From: DATJPR01 sp963843525
GTDB lineage: Bacteria > Bacteroidota > Ignavibacteria > UBA10030 > UBA6906
NCBI GenBank assembly: GCA_963843525.1
Contig: CAWJKM010000007.1
Span: 1,167,166 to 1,231,165 of the forward strand
Length of the DNA stretch: 64,000 nt
Direction: 5' to 3'
The position numbers and the translations under genes were made by a program. The notes below the pieces were generated by a model. That model worked only from the letters and a program-made list of their open reading frames with translations, was not told the origin of the DNA and made no database searches. Each line of letters opens with the position of its first letter. The stretch's first letter is position 1. Below, in pieces: positions 1 through 8,555 of this stretch.

Positions 1-1
1 G

Positions 2-30
2 TTGATTCTGGGATGTAAAAGTGCTATATT
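2..30 (+). promoter_or_regulatory. sigma70-type promoter of tRNA-Lys
   Basis: TTGATT at 2-7 and TATATT at 25-30 are separated by exactly 17 bp, and the tRNA starts 17 bp further on, the expected place for a transcription start near 37. The call rests on the box match and position only. Confidence 0.55.
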
Positions 31-46
31 CGTGATGTTTTGGAAT

Positions 47-119
47 GCACCCATGGCTCAATTGGTAGAGCAACTGACTCTTAATCAGTGGGTTCCAGGT
101 TCGAGTCCTGGTGGGTGCA
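47..119 (+). tRNA. tRNA-Lys (anticodon CTT)
   Basis: The cloverleaf folds completely: a 7-bp acceptor stem (47-53 with 112-118), D arm 56-71, anticodon stem 73-77/85-89 with loop CTCTTAA giving anticodon CTT at 80-82, a 5-nt variable loop, and a T arm 95-111 with loop GTTCGAG type sequence. The discriminator is A119 and the CCA end is not encoded. The 3' half of this tRNA is repeated twice immediately downstream in damaged form (see the repeat at 120-286). Confidence 0.95.
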
Positions 120-134
120 CAGTTTGCAGGTTCG

Positions 135-186
135 CCGTCCCGACCAAAGGTCGGGACGAGCCTCGTCCCGCCGAAGGCGGGACGGG
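135..186. mobile_element. 52-bp double-hairpin palindromic element, copy 1
   Basis: The element holds two short stem-loops: GTCCCGACC/GGTCGGGAC around AAA, and GTCCCGCC/GGCGGGAC around GAA, joined by GAGCCTC. It sits inside the T loop of a partial tRNA copy. Size and structure resemble REP-like or MITE-like intergenic palindromes. No coding capacity. Confidence 0.75.
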
Positions 187-217
187 AGTCCTCCTGGGTG
201 CACAGATTCCAGGTTCG

Positions 218-269
218 CCGTCCCGACCAAAGGTCGGGACGAGCCTCGTCCCGCCGAAGGCGGGACGGG
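218..269. mobile_element. 52-bp double-hairpin palindromic element, copy 2
   Basis: Identical in sequence to the copy at 135-186 and inserted at the identical position of the second partial tRNA copy, so the two most likely arose by duplication of an already interrupted 83-bp unit rather than by two insertions. Confidence 0.75.
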
Positions 270-344
270 AGTCCTGGTGGGTGCACGAAGATCGAGGATT
301 GTTAATGAATTAGTAATCTTCGATCTACAGTCCTTCATCTTCAA

Positions 345-479
345 TTATCCCTGGCCGACGCCGGGGTTCTTCTTTTTCACCCCGAGCCGTGCATTCACCG
401 TGTTGATGCTCGCCGCTGTGATTCGGCGCATGGCGGTACATTCCTCCCGAGCCCTCTGCAGATCTGTCTCTGTGAGCAT
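345..479 (-). CDS. Small conserved-looking protein, 44 aa
   Basis: A 44-codon frame starts with ATG at 479, preceded by a strong AGGAGGG ribosome-binding site with 6-nt spacing, and ends with TAA at 345. The peptide is basic and likely helical in its first half (MLTETDLQRAREE), with a lysine/proline-rich tail. I recognise no family. The strong ribosome site is the main argument that it is translated; it stands alone, with the next minus-strand gene starting at 1261. Confidence 0.45.
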   Translation of the reverse strand: MLTETDLQRAREECTAMRRITAASINTVNARLGVKKKNPGVGQG

Positions 480-550
480 TTGCGCCCTCCTGGATGATCG
501 CAAGCCACATGAGACCGTGTCCTAGTTCAATCGTTTATTCGCTCTGCCCC

Positions 551-1261
551 CTAAAGTCCACATTGCTTGATAAGTGAGTAGAAATAGTCAGAGTTCTCGT
601 TAAATCTGAACGCGCCCCAGGCGTTACCCACATTTTCGAATCCCCCTACTCCGAATCCTATTACGAGGTCGCTCTTCAACTTTTCGATGGTAAGCTCCAG
701 TTGAAAGAGCGGAGCGCCAAGTCCACTGAGTTCCTCCGGCATGTCACATGTACGATAGCCGTCATGCCGGTTCTCATGAGTACAATGTTCATACAGGTTG
801 ACAAAGTTTGCAAGATCATCTTCGAGAAGATGTTCAAGGGCATTGACGATGATAAAATCCTTGTACTCGACATTTCGCTTGCTGGCAATGATATCGCCGG
901 CGAAATAGCCGAGGATACTGGAACATCGCATCGCCTTTGCATTGAGAGCGGCATCGATGGTTGCAGCGATCAACTCCAGATTCTTTGTGTTCGTCAGGAA
1001 CGACTCAAGGCGAAACATGTCTTGCGCAGCTTCCTGGTTCGCATTCACCTTAGCGGCATAGGACATCAGAAATCGTCTGAATTTCATTTTGTTTGCAACG
1101 CTTTGCAGCGAAGCAAATGTCCTGATTGGCGCGCCAAAACCGGAGGCAGTAGTAGTGTAGTCCTTGATAGGGGCAGTAGCCTCATCAACAAGATCGTCCA
1201 AACGGAATTTGTTGGACGCCACACGCTTGGTCAATTCAAGAATGTCTTTTGCTTCATTCAT
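551..1261 (-). CDS. Hypothetical protein, 236 aa
   Basis: A soluble, mostly helical-looking protein without signal peptide or membrane segment. I chose the ATG at 1261 because GGAG lies 6 nt upstream; an ATG 11 codons earlier has no such site. A short stretch with several Cys and His (YEHCTHENRHDGYRTC) lies near residue 165 and could bind metal, but I do not recognise a domain. The next upstream minus-strand gene is the STAS-like protein ending at 1556. The frame on the opposite strand is a shadow of this gene. Confidence 0.6.
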   Translation of the reverse strand: MNEAKDILELTKRVASNKFRLDDLVDEATAPIKDYTTTASGFGAPIRTFASLQSVANKMKFRRFLMSYAAKVNANQEAAQDMFRLESFLTNTKNLELIAATIDAALNAKAMRCSSILGYFAGDIIASKRNVEYKDFIIVNALEHLLEDDLANFVNLYEHCTHENRHDGYRTCDMPEELSGLGAPLFQLELTIEKLKSDLVIGFGVGGFENVGNAWGAFRFNENSDYFYSLIKQCGL

Positions 1262-1555
1262 AGGAACTCCAGACGATTGATTGGTTTGTTGCATCGCGAA
1301 TATTGTTTAGGCACCATGCAGGCCGCGCACCATGCGATTTCTGTTTTGATGGGAATCTGCAAGGCCTCGAGCGAAAACTTTTTGTTTTGTTCTTTAACCG
1401 CCTCCCCTGCCTTTCTCAATGTGGCCCTCCCTTCTACCGGTCACAGCCGCCGAGAACCTTCCCAAGCAAGCGGAGAACCCCGGTCCGTACACCGCCGGAT
1501 TACGCGGGAGGATCCCGTTCACCCCGAATCCCATCTGCGGAAACAGATTCGTCAA

Positions 1556-1960
1556 CTAACCTTCGGGTGGACCAGACATATCCTGGGACGAACCCTCTCC
1601 GAGAAACCGCTTCGCTTCATCTGGATCGGTGAACAATCTTACGTTCAGGCCCGCGTTCAACGCCACCGTCTCCGAAAAATCGTGCGAGTGATCGTTCGGG
1701 CTGACCAGGGTGGCTACACGCGCATGTCTGTCAATCCCTTCCATTTTCTGCATATCGAAGTATGCGAACTTGTAGTTCTCCGTATCGCTATCTGCGTTTT
1801 TTGCCTCTGTCATATCGACCAGGTATCGTCGCACTCGTAGTTTCCTCCCGTGAGCATGGGCCTCCAGGGTCGGCTGCAATATGGTCTTCCGAGTAAAGCT
1901 TCCCTTAACCTTGAGTACTATGAACATCCCGTCAGTGGAGAGGGTAATCGAGTATTCCAT
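1556..1960 (-). CDS. SpoIIAA/STAS-like protein, 134 aa
   Basis: The N-terminus alternates beta strands (MEYSITLSTDGMFIVLKVKG) and the rest alternates helices and strands in the manner of the SpoIIAA-like (STAS fold) family, proteins often annotated as STAS/SEC14-like. It is the usual length for that group. An AGGAG site precedes the ATG at 1960. No conserved phosphorylatable serine motif is obvious, so a role in anti-anti-sigma signalling is only a possibility. Members of this family are frequently stand-alone genes, as here. Confidence 0.55.
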   Translation of the reverse strand: MEYSITLSTDGMFIVLKVKGSFTRKTILQPTLEAHAHGRKLRVRRYLVDMTEAKNADSDTENYKFAYFDMQKMEGIDRHARVATLVSPNDHSHDFSETVALNAGLNVRLFTDPDEAKRFLGEGSSQDMSGPPEG

Positions 1961-2130
1961 GTTGAAACTCCTGACGCTGCACTCAACGACTGGTTGTGGA
2001 ACTCTTCAGGATTCCCCCGTTTCTTACACTATATCCTCAAGCCCCTGAAATCGGACTCGCGGAAGATGGAAAATGTCGGATTTCTGACCGGCCAATAATC
2101 GTGGCAAAACCCACGTAAAAGCCCGTAAAT

Positions 2131-2163
2131 GGCAATGCAGCCACCGGATTGGGCTGCATTGCC
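2131..2163 (-). terminator. Strong hairpin downstream of the small secreted peptide gene
   Basis: A perfect 12-bp stem, GGCAATGCAGCC at 2131-2142 pairing with 2152-2163 across a 9-nt loop, lies about 45 bp after the stop of the minus-strand gene at 2207. No clean T tract follows, so it may be a weak terminator or an mRNA-stabilising stem. Confidence 0.45.
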
Positions 2164-2206
2164 ATTGGCTCAGCAGGTTCGTAAGATATTTATGAAGGTC
2201 AGCGGT

Positions 2207-2368
2207 TCAGGCGACAGGCGCTGGGAGCGGCGGCTCGGGAGGAGGATAAGGGATGCCCGGGTCGCCAGAAAAGGATGCCTTTGTCGGCACTGGCTGATCA
2301 CTTTTCTGCAGGGAGGAAAATGACACGGTGAGCAATACCGCGATCGTCACAACCGCAAGAGTCCTCAT
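2207..2368 (-). CDS. Small exported proline-rich peptide, 53 aa
   Basis: The frame starts with ATG at 2368 with GAGG seven nt upstream. Residues 1-20 form a typical signal peptide (MRTLAVVTIAVLLTVSFSS), followed by a short polar region and a proline-rich tail (GIPYPPPEPPLPAPVA). No cysteine is present, so it is not a lipoprotein. The hairpin at 2131-2163 follows it. No family recognised; similar short proline-tailed exported peptides are common but uncharacterised. It is divergent from the CHAT gene starting at 2552, leaving 183 bp for two promoters. Confidence 0.5.
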   Translation of the reverse strand: MRTLAVVTIAVLLTVSFSSLQKSDQPVPTKASFSGDPGIPYPPPEPPLPAPVA

Positions 2369-2551
2369 GGATTACCTCGATGTGAGAGTGTTGAGGAGAA
2401 ATTGGTCGGGTGATTCCCAACTCAACTTTCCTTATCCCTCTCACCGAAGAATCGGACTCAAACAAGCTGTACTGAGAGCATCAGCGGGAGCCGGCTTTTG
2501 AGATCATCCTGTGGTTCAGATTCGAAACAGAGGTGCGGCGCGTGGGCGGGG

Positions 2552-5500
2552 ATGTCGACTCTGAGAATATTGCTCAGCGTTTGGACAGTGGCTGTCCTCA
2601 CAGCATGCACTTGTTCCGCACAGAAAAAGGAGACGGACTCCGCGAGGGGCCTCGCCATACAGGCTTACAAGGCGGTACAGAGGAATGATCTTCCCGCCGC
2701 AATGCGCCTCTACAAGAGCGCTTCGATTCTTGCGACAAGAAATAGTCAGACCGATCTCCGCGAGTACTGCATCAACGGAATAGCACAGGTGTTGCTGAGA
2801 CAAGGCAGATCGACGAAGGCGGAAAAGGTGCTCGCACAAATCGAGGTGTCTCCTTCTGGGACTGTTTCATCGTTGGTGCGAGCCCGAACTCTCGAACTTC
2901 TCGGGAATGTCGACCTTGAACTCGACCGGCCCAAGCAGGCGCTCCGTCACGCCCTCAAGGGAATTCAAATGCTGGAGTCGGTCAATACAGGAGACAGCAT
3001 CGAAATCGCGAACCTTTACTCCCTCTGCGGAGAATCCCAACGAGAACTAGGGAGATATGATGACGCAATTGGTTCGTTTGAAAAGTCCCTAAAGAAAAGA
3101 CGATCCGGGGGCGAGACGTCGGCAGGTGCTTTGCAGACACGAATCTGGTTGGCCTTATCTTATGCGGTTCAGGGAGTAAACGACACCGCCTTTGCAATGC
3201 TCTCGGCAATCCTGCGAAACCAGGACGCCGTACACCTGGAGCAAACGGGTCTCAAGGCATCCGCTCTTTCGGTCTTTGCATTTGTCGAAGCAAATAAGGG
3301 TCTGCAAAACGAGGCATTACTCCATGAATCACTCGCGCTGGAGCTTGCCTCCAGGTCCTACTCGCCCAATAGTGTAATGATGGCGGGATTCTATCGAGCG
3401 ATTTCAGATCACTATTGTGACCTGGGTGAGTTCACAATGGCGTTGGACTACGCCGATCGGGCAATTCATATCCTTGAGGGAAAACCGGGCGGCCGGAAGA
3501 GTGTTCTGGCTGCGCTCTACGGCGCCAGGGCTGCGGCCCTTCTCGGACTCGAAAAGCTGCCTGAAGCCCTCCGAAGCATCGACCGATCACTCACGCTCTA
3601 CAAAAGTCTCGGCGAAATCGATCATCCAACCGTGGCGTGGATGCACGAAATACGATCTCGTATTCTCGTCGATTTGGGCCGCAACGCAGAAAGTCTGCAG
3701 TCCAACCAGCGCGCCCTCGCTGCGAGACGAAGGATAGCGGCTTCGGACGCGCGATTTGACATCCTGAGTCTGCTTCTCCAGCAGAGTCGGATTCTGGATT
3801 CCATGCACCGTTTCGCATCGGCTGACTCCATGCTGAACGCTGCCCGCTCGCTGTATGAGCGATCTACCACGAAAAGCCCTTTCCAGTTGGCAAGCCTTGA
3901 GTGCACCCTGGCAACTACATCACTCAATCTGGACAATCCTCAAGACGCGCTGGAACACGTAGCCTCGGCTTTAAAAGCCTCCGGGTATGGAGACACGATG
4001 GACGTCGGAAGCACAACAGCTCCACAATTTGCGAATCGGTTCCCGGACATTGTCATCGATGCGCTCTCCATCCGATCCGAGGCACAGTGCGCTCTCGCAC
4101 GGTCCCACCCGGAATCAGTCGCAAGTTTGAAAGACGCCCTGGAATCGGTTCGGTCAGCAATTCTGATCAGCGAACAGGAACGCCGTACATTCTCTCAAGA
4201 GAACACCCGCATCATTTACGGAAAGAAACGGGCGCAACTCTACGAACGCGCGGTCGATATTGCCCTGGATTTGGAACGTGCGACAGGAAACCTCAACTAC
4301 CGGTATGAGGCGCTCGCTTTTTGCGACCAGCGGAAGGCCTGGGTCCTGCGCGAGGATTTGAATTGGAGGGATCGTTGGAAGTCGGTGGGTGTACCCGATA
4401 GCAGCGTCGAAGCTGTTGCGTCCCTTGACCGACGAATTTCATCCGCAACAGTTGCACTCGAGTTGGGCACATCAGGGAACGGGTTTGCGAACGGGCGGAC
4501 CATCGAAAACAAGGAAGCTCAACTTCTTCGATTGGAGACACTGCGCGACAGCGTAATGCGGACTCTGCCTTCGACGGCCTACACAACGGAAGGTCGTGAG
4601 CACAATTGGACTAAGCGACTGCAAATGAAGATTCCCGAGAAAACCGCGGTCATAGCGTATTTCATGGGGGAGCGACACTCGCGCGTTTTCGTTTTAACAC
4701 ACGACACGCTTCTGGTCCACTCGCTGGCAAATTCCGCGATCTTGCGAAAGCAGGTCGGCGTTTTTAACTCGACAGTGAAGACAGTTCACGTTTCCGAAGC
4801 ACTCCTCGCTTCTGAACGGCTTTACGGGCGCCTCATTGGTCCTATCGCCGCCGATTTGGCTGGCAAGACTCATCTGGTGATGGTTCCGGATGACTTTCTG
4901 ACTTCACTCCCCTTTGAATCACTGGCGCGCAACGGACAGTCCCGTTCTGCCAGGAATCCAGCGCCCGATTTTACACATGTTCCCTTCCTCGTTTCGAGAT
5001 ACGATGTTGTCTACTCGCAATCTGTGAAGTCCTATCTTGAGAGAACACATCCGGTAGACATGGCGCAGTTGCCCGACTCCGCAACGTTTGCCGGCTTTGC
5101 GCCCGGCTTCATGCACAGCGAAAATCCTTCCCCGGCAAAGTCAAACTTCAAATCGGCGAGGGATGACGCCACGAATTTAGCTGCCTTGAAGTTTTCCGAA
5201 CGGGAAGTACGCGACGTCGCGCAGATGTTTGCACTGGACGGTCATGCTGCAGCATGTTTTGTGGGCGCAGAAGCATCCAAGACCAGTTTCCAGCAGCAGG
5301 CGTCTCGGACCTCAGTCCTGCATGTGGCCACTCATGGAGTTGTTGACGAAGATAAACCCATCCTTTCGGCTCTGTTGTTTTCATCTGCATCCGGCCCAAA
5401 CAGCCAGGATAGCGCCGCTTTCTACGCGGGAGAAGCGTCGACAATGAGACTCACCTCTGATCTTGTCGTGTTGAGCAGTTGCGAAAGCGGACGCGGGAAG

Positions 5501-5749
5501 CTTGCGGGAACCGAGGGGATGCTGGCGATGTCCCGTTCGTTCTTTCAGGCGGGGGCAAAAAATGTCCTGTACTCCCTCTGGCCGGTGGGAGACCGGCAAT
5601 CCGCCAGACTGATGGTGGCGTTCTACAAAGGTCTTCTTAAGGGGGGCACCTACGCAGGCAGCCTTCGTGCGGCGAAGCTCCAGTTGCTTCGCGACAAGTC
5701 AACAGCCTTTCCTTCCAAATGGGCAGGATTTGTGCTGATGGGACGATGA
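2552..5749 (+). CDS. TPR-CHAT caspase-like protease, lipoprotein
   Basis: The start at 2552 gives a lipoprotein signal peptide with lipobox LTAC (Cys about residue 20); the frame is open 18 codons further upstream but that would bury the signal. Residues about 35-480 are a long series of TPR repeats, followed by a linker and a C-terminal CHAT domain (about 690-1060). The caspase-like dyad is visible: His928 in VATHG and Cys977 in SSCESGRG, followed by the GTEGML and LWPV motifs typical of CHAT. CHAT proteins are cysteine proteases that act in regulated proteolysis. Its stop lies 4 bp from the stop of the convergent anti-sigma-like gene, and the lipoprotein signal would place the protease outside the cytoplasmic membrane, the same side as the C-terminal domain of that regulator. 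A link between them is inference. Confidence 0.85.
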   Translation: MSTLRILLSVWTVAVLTACTCSAQKKETDSARGLAIQAYKAVQRNDLPAAMRLYKSASILATRNSQTDLREYCINGIAQVLLRQGRSTKAEKVLAQIEVSPSGTVSSLVRARTLELLGNVDLELDRPKQALRHALKGIQMLESVNTGDSIEIANLYSLCGESQRELGRYDDAIGSFEKSLKKRRSGGETSAGALQTRIWLALSYAVQGVNDTAFAMLSAILRNQDAVHLEQTGLKASALSVFAFVEANKGLQNEALLHESLALELASRSYSPNSVMMAGFYRAISDHYCDLGEFTMALDYADRAIHILEGKPGGRKSVLAALYGARAAALLGLEKLPEALRSIDRSLTLYKSLGEIDHPTVAWMHEIRSRILVDLGRNAESLQSNQRALAARRRIAASDARFDILSLLLQQSRILDSMHRFASADSMLNAARSLYERSTTKSPFQLASLECTLATTSLNLDNPQDALEHVASALKASGYGDTMDVGSTTAPQFANRFPDIVIDALSIRSEAQCALARSHPESVASLKDALESVRSAILISEQERRTFSQENTRIIYGKKRAQLYERAVDIALDLERATGNLNYRYEALAFCDQRKAWVLREDLNWRDRWKSVGVPDSSVEAVASLDRRISSATVALELGTSGNGFANGRTIENKEAQLLRLETLRDSVMRTLPSTAYTTEGREHNWTKRLQMKIPEKTAVIAYFMGERHSRVFVLTHDTLLVHSLANSAILRKQVGVFNSTVKTVHVSEALLASERLYGRLIGPIAADLAGKTHLVMVPDDFLTSLPFESLARNGQSRSARNPAPDFTHVPFLVSRYDVVYSQSVKSYLERTHPVDMAQLPDSATFAGFAPGFMHSENPSPAKSNFKSARDDATNLAALKFSEREVRDVAQMFALDGHAAACFVGAEASKTSFQQQASRTSVLHVATHGVVDEDKPILSALLFSSASGPNSQDSAAFYAGEASTMRLTSDLVVLSSCESGRGKLAGTEGMLAMSRSFFQAGAKNVLYSLWPVGDRQSARLMVAFYKGLLKGGTYAGSLRAAKLQLLRDKSTAFPSKWAGFVLMGR

Positions 5750-5753
5750 CACT

Positions 5754-6488
5754 TTAGTACAAATACACCTTCCCTGCATACAGAAGTGAGCCATTTCCTT
5801 CAATCACCCAATAGTAGAGCCCCGGCGTCAGAGTATCCGGCAACGTGTATTTGCCGGAGCTTGTTTCCACGTGTATTCGTTCTTCCTCTCTATTGGTGAG
5901 CACTCTCAGCGTGAGAGGATTCCCGCGATGATTATCCCATTCGAATGTGGATGGCAATTTTAGGGTATCACCCTGGTGCGGTTTCAGCACACGTATCGAT
6001 TCCCCGCGGAAGGTGCTCGTAATCAGATCCTCCATGTTGGCCGATGGCTCAGAGTGGAGCGCAAGGGTTGCCAATCGTTTGCTCTTTTCAGCCGAACGAA
6101 TCGAATCCGCAAGAGCGGTTGCACGGATCCCTTCCGAATTCGGAGCTGTTCCATCTGCCCGATGGGAGTAGTACCACAAAAGAGCGCCGCAGCCGACGAC
6201 GACGACAAAGCCTGCAGCGATCCGATACCATGTGCGGAGAGAATTGTCGCGCTTTACTTTCTCAGGCTCGGCGTTCTCTTGCGGTAACTCCGAATTTGCT
6301 GGTCCGTCTTCGAGGGCGATTCCCATGTTAAGATTCGTCCTGAAAAGAAACATCACCTCTTTTCTGCATTGCAGGCAATCAGAGACATGCCGTTGGAGGT
6401 GATCAGGCACCAGGTGCATTGCCTTCGATCGCAAGGCATTTGCGTAAGCTTCAATTTCGGAGTCTGTCAGATGTCCCTGTTCGGTCAT
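5754..6488 (-). CDS. Membrane anti-sigma-like protein with zinc-finger domain, 244 aa
   Basis: The N-terminus has the zf-HC2 pattern His34-x3-Cys38-x2-Cys41 in HVSDCLQC, used by anti-sigma factors to hold zinc. One membrane segment follows at about residues 87-107 (AAGFVVVVGCGALLW), then a charged linker and a 100-residue extracytoplasmic beta-rich domain. The gene overlaps the upstream sigma-like gene by 4 bp (ATGA), so the two are translationally coupled, the standard sigma/anti-sigma arrangement. The C-terminal domain is a candidate signal-sensing or cleavage target. The opposite-strand CHAT protease ends 4 bp away. Confidence 0.75.
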   Translation of the reverse strand: MTEQGHLTDSEIEAYANALRSKAMHLVPDHLQRHVSDCLQCRKEVMFLFRTNLNMGIALEDGPANSELPQENAEPEKVKRDNSLRTWYRIAAGFVVVVGCGALLWYYSHRADGTAPNSEGIRATALADSIRSAEKSKRLATLALHSEPSANMEDLITSTFRGESIRVLKPHQGDTLKLPSTFEWDNHRGNPLTLRVLTNREEERIHVETSSGKYTLPDTLTPGLYYWVIEGNGSLLYAGKVYLY

Positions 6489-7315
6489 AGCCGCGAATTG
6501 ACCTCCTTTCGCGTTCGAACGTCACTCTTCCATCCCTGGTTGACGTCCGAGGCGCCCTGAAGAAACGGATCAAAAAAATCATCCACAAGGACCCGCAATG
6601 AATGTTTGTCGAAGGCAGAGACCGGCGGGTCGCCGTTCATGATTTCACAGAGAGCGCTGATCTCTTTCGTGATCCAACGCGAGTAGCTTTCCGCCGAGGT
6701 CTTCGATTGCTCCAGGCGGTTGAGAATCGGGCGGGCGGCTTCGAAGACTTCCATCTCTCCCATCGATCCGAAATCCTTGCCGAATAGTTCGAGCAACTTG
6801 TCTTTCAGCTCTCCTTCCGCAAGAGGATACGTCGTGCTGACATCTTCCTTTCGGATGGGGGTGCGATAGTATAATTTCAAGAAGAGCAACATCTTCGCCT
6901 TATGCGCTCCCGCGGTTTCGATTGCTGCATGGAAGACTTCTATGGTTTGATTGATCGCAATCGGGTCTGTTACCGAATCCGCACCGACGGTAACCCGCGG
7001 ATCAGTAAGTGGGAGGGGCGAATACTCGGGATGGTTGCGATAGTGCTTTTTGCAGACATTTCTCGCGAGCGAACGGACGTAGGCACGCAGACTTGCACCG
7101 TTGGCTTTGGTGGGATCGTAGCTCTTTCGGATCGTATCGAGGTTGGTCAGGAATTGCAGATTCATCTCCTGGACAATCTCTGCATGCTCCATAGCGCTGA
7201 GGAGGCCGCTCCGCCTGTACACCCACGCCACCGCGACGAAAATCCCCTGGAGCCGCACGAGGAGCGCGCGGGGATCGGTGTGGAGGAGCTCGAAGTCATC
7301 GTCATTCTGGTCCAT
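6485..7315 (-). CDS. Divergent sigma-70-like factor
   Basis: The middle of the N-terminal third (YDPTKANGASLRAYVRSLAR followed by NVCKKHYR) matches the region 2 pattern of ECF sigma factors. The C-terminal 150 residues are helical, but I see no clear region 4 helix-turn-helix, and the protein is longer (276 aa) than typical ECF factors (about 180-200 aa). The start is uncertain: ATG at 7315 is used here, a TTG at 7348 is in frame. Its 3' end overlaps the zinc-finger gene by 4 bp. The combination suggests an anti-sigma-controlled regulator; it could also be a degenerate sigma-fold protein with a different partner. Confidence 0.6.
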   Translation of the reverse strand: MDQNDDDFELLHTDPRALLVRLQGIFVAVAWVYRRSGLLSAMEHAEIVQEMNLQFLTNLDTIRKSYDPTKANGASLRAYVRSLARNVCKKHYRNHPEYSPLPLTDPRVTVGADSVTDPIAINQTIEVFHAAIETAGAHKAKMLLFLKLYYRTPIRKEDVSTTYPLAEGELKDKLLELFGKDFGSMGEMEVFEAARPILNRLEQSKTSAESYSRWITKEISALCEIMNGDPPVSAFDKHSLRVLVDDFFDPFLQGASDVNQGWKSDVRTRKEVNSRL

Positions 7316-7447
7316 CTGCTCTCTCAATAGCGACAACCATCTCTTCAAAGTACGCAGACAAACTCAGCTTTCCAAGACGCTTGGTTTGGACTGTCCATGG
7401 AAGAGAAGGAAACCGATGGCCCCTCGGAGGGATCAGCGCTTCTCGGC

Positions 7448-7735
7448 TTAGTTTATGTCAGGCATGGTGTCCTCCGTATATTTTGGCGCACTCCCGTGAA
7501 GACCTGTCACATGCTCGGCGATGGCCACCGGGCTCATGTACTTCGAGAGATCGAGTAATCGTCGAGCGAACACGCTGACGACCAGCTTTCTGCAACGGAG
7601 GCAGTTGGCAACGTGAACGGACAGGTGTGTCGGTAACCGATCATAAATGCCCAGCAGGAGGTATGAAACGCAGAGATTCAGGCCCGCCGGGTTGAGACAC
7701 TCACCTGTGTGGTCATTTGAAAGGCCCTTATTCAT
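7448..7735 (-). CDS. Small zinc-finger (zf-HC2-like) protein, 95 aa
   Basis: The motif His41-x3-Cys45-x2-Cys48 in HVANCLRC matches the zinc-finger of the anti-sigma-like protein at 5754-6488 (both read THLSVHVANCLRCRK / DHLQRHVSDCLQCRK style). There is no membrane segment. I chose ATG 7735, preceded by AAGGA seven nt upstream; the frame is open to 7897. It lies 132 bp upstream of the sigma-like gene on the same strand. It may be a second, soluble partner of the sigma-like protein; that is inference from the shared motif and position. Confidence 0.55.
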   Translation of the reverse strand: MNKGLSNDHTGECLNPAGLNLCVSYLLLGIYDRLPTHLSVHVANCLRCRKLVVSVFARRLLDLSKYMSPVAIAEHVTGLHGSAPKYTEDTMPDIN

Positions 7736-7897
7736 CGACTGATCCTTGCCCATAACATATCTATATGCTTTCCGCCTCAAAAACGGACTAACCTGCCTCC
7801 CGAAAAAGGACCACGGATCAAATGCGAAGGTTTTTTTGTGAAAACGGACGTCCCGCTCGCCATTCCCAAAAACCGCGATGGATGCCAAAGGTGTCAA

Positions 7898-8555
7898 TAC
7901 CGGCGATGCTGATGTGGATTCGGGGTGACAGGCCCTAACTACCTGTAATGATGGGAATTGACCAGGCCTTGTAATCCTTTTTCTATACTAATTTTTCCGG
8001 ACGATAGAGCGGAAGGAGTGTGAACCGATGTCAAAAGACTCGGACAACGCGCTCCCTCCTACCCTCTTCATGGCATTCTGCTCCGTCAAGATAAGAAACG
8101 CCCTCCATCTCGTGATGAAAGGCATTTCAAAGACCAAAAATCTTGAAGGTCCCTATTTCATCAAAAGCATTTTTCTTAGAAGAAAGCAGTCTCCTCCGCA
8201 GTCCATCACGCGTCCGTCGCAGCGCACCGAGGAAGGGCACAAAAGGCCCGCTGACTGTCTACAGGAATTCACCGTGATCACGAATTTCTGCAAGGGGCGG
8301 ATTGGAGCGACGCCACCGCTCTTCTGATCTTTGCCCTGTCTTTCCCTGGCGGGAAGGCATTCATCAAGTGCGGCCATGGCGATTGTTGCTCTCCTCCTAC
8401 CTGATCGTGCTTTTCAATTACGATCCGTGGATCAAGCACGTGTCGCTTTCGCAAAGCCGTGCAAAAAGTGATCCAAGAAGAAATTCGGGATTTTGTTATC
8501 TTGGATCTGAACGGAGAGACCTCAAAGCCATATACCATCATTTGAAAAAGAACGA
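7898..8555 (+). other. 658-bp region with weak and possibly decayed coding signals
   Basis: An ATG at 8028 has an excellent ribosome site (GGAAGGAG, 9-nt spacing) and opens a 99-codon frame to 8327 that resembles no family I know. Further on, a different frame ending with TGA at 8545 reads well at its end (FRKAVQKVIQEEIRDFVILD) but has no start codon in a sensible place. Together these could be the remains of one gene with one or two frameshifts. Possible promoter boxes TTGACC (7958) and TATACT (7984) are 20 bp apart, longer than ideal. Confidence 0.3.

Larger units (their letters stand above)
120..286 (+). repeat. Two 83-bp tandem copies of the tRNA 3' end, each interrupted by a palindromic insert
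   Basis: After the intact tRNA the T-arm plus acceptor 3' strand (from CCAGGTTCG to GTGGGTGCAC) reappears twice with period 83 bp. In both copies the T loop is split between TTCG and AGTCC by the same 52-bp double palindrome. The first copy has base changes (GCAGG for CCAGG, CTCCTGGG for CTGGTGGG); the second keeps the tRNA sequence exactly outside the insert. Neither copy can form a tRNA because the 5' half is missing. Confidence 0.9.

Noticed and set aside
289..327. Terminator hairpin AGATCGAGGATT/AATCTTCGATCT
   Set aside because: The stem is A/T-rich with a wobble, has a 15-nt loop and no T tract; it is more likely chance or part of the tRNA-fragment repeat border.
701..1840. Long plus-strand frame of 379 codons
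   Set aside because: It is the shadow of two minus-strand genes with ribosome sites (551-1261 and 1556-1960) and has no protein-like pattern.
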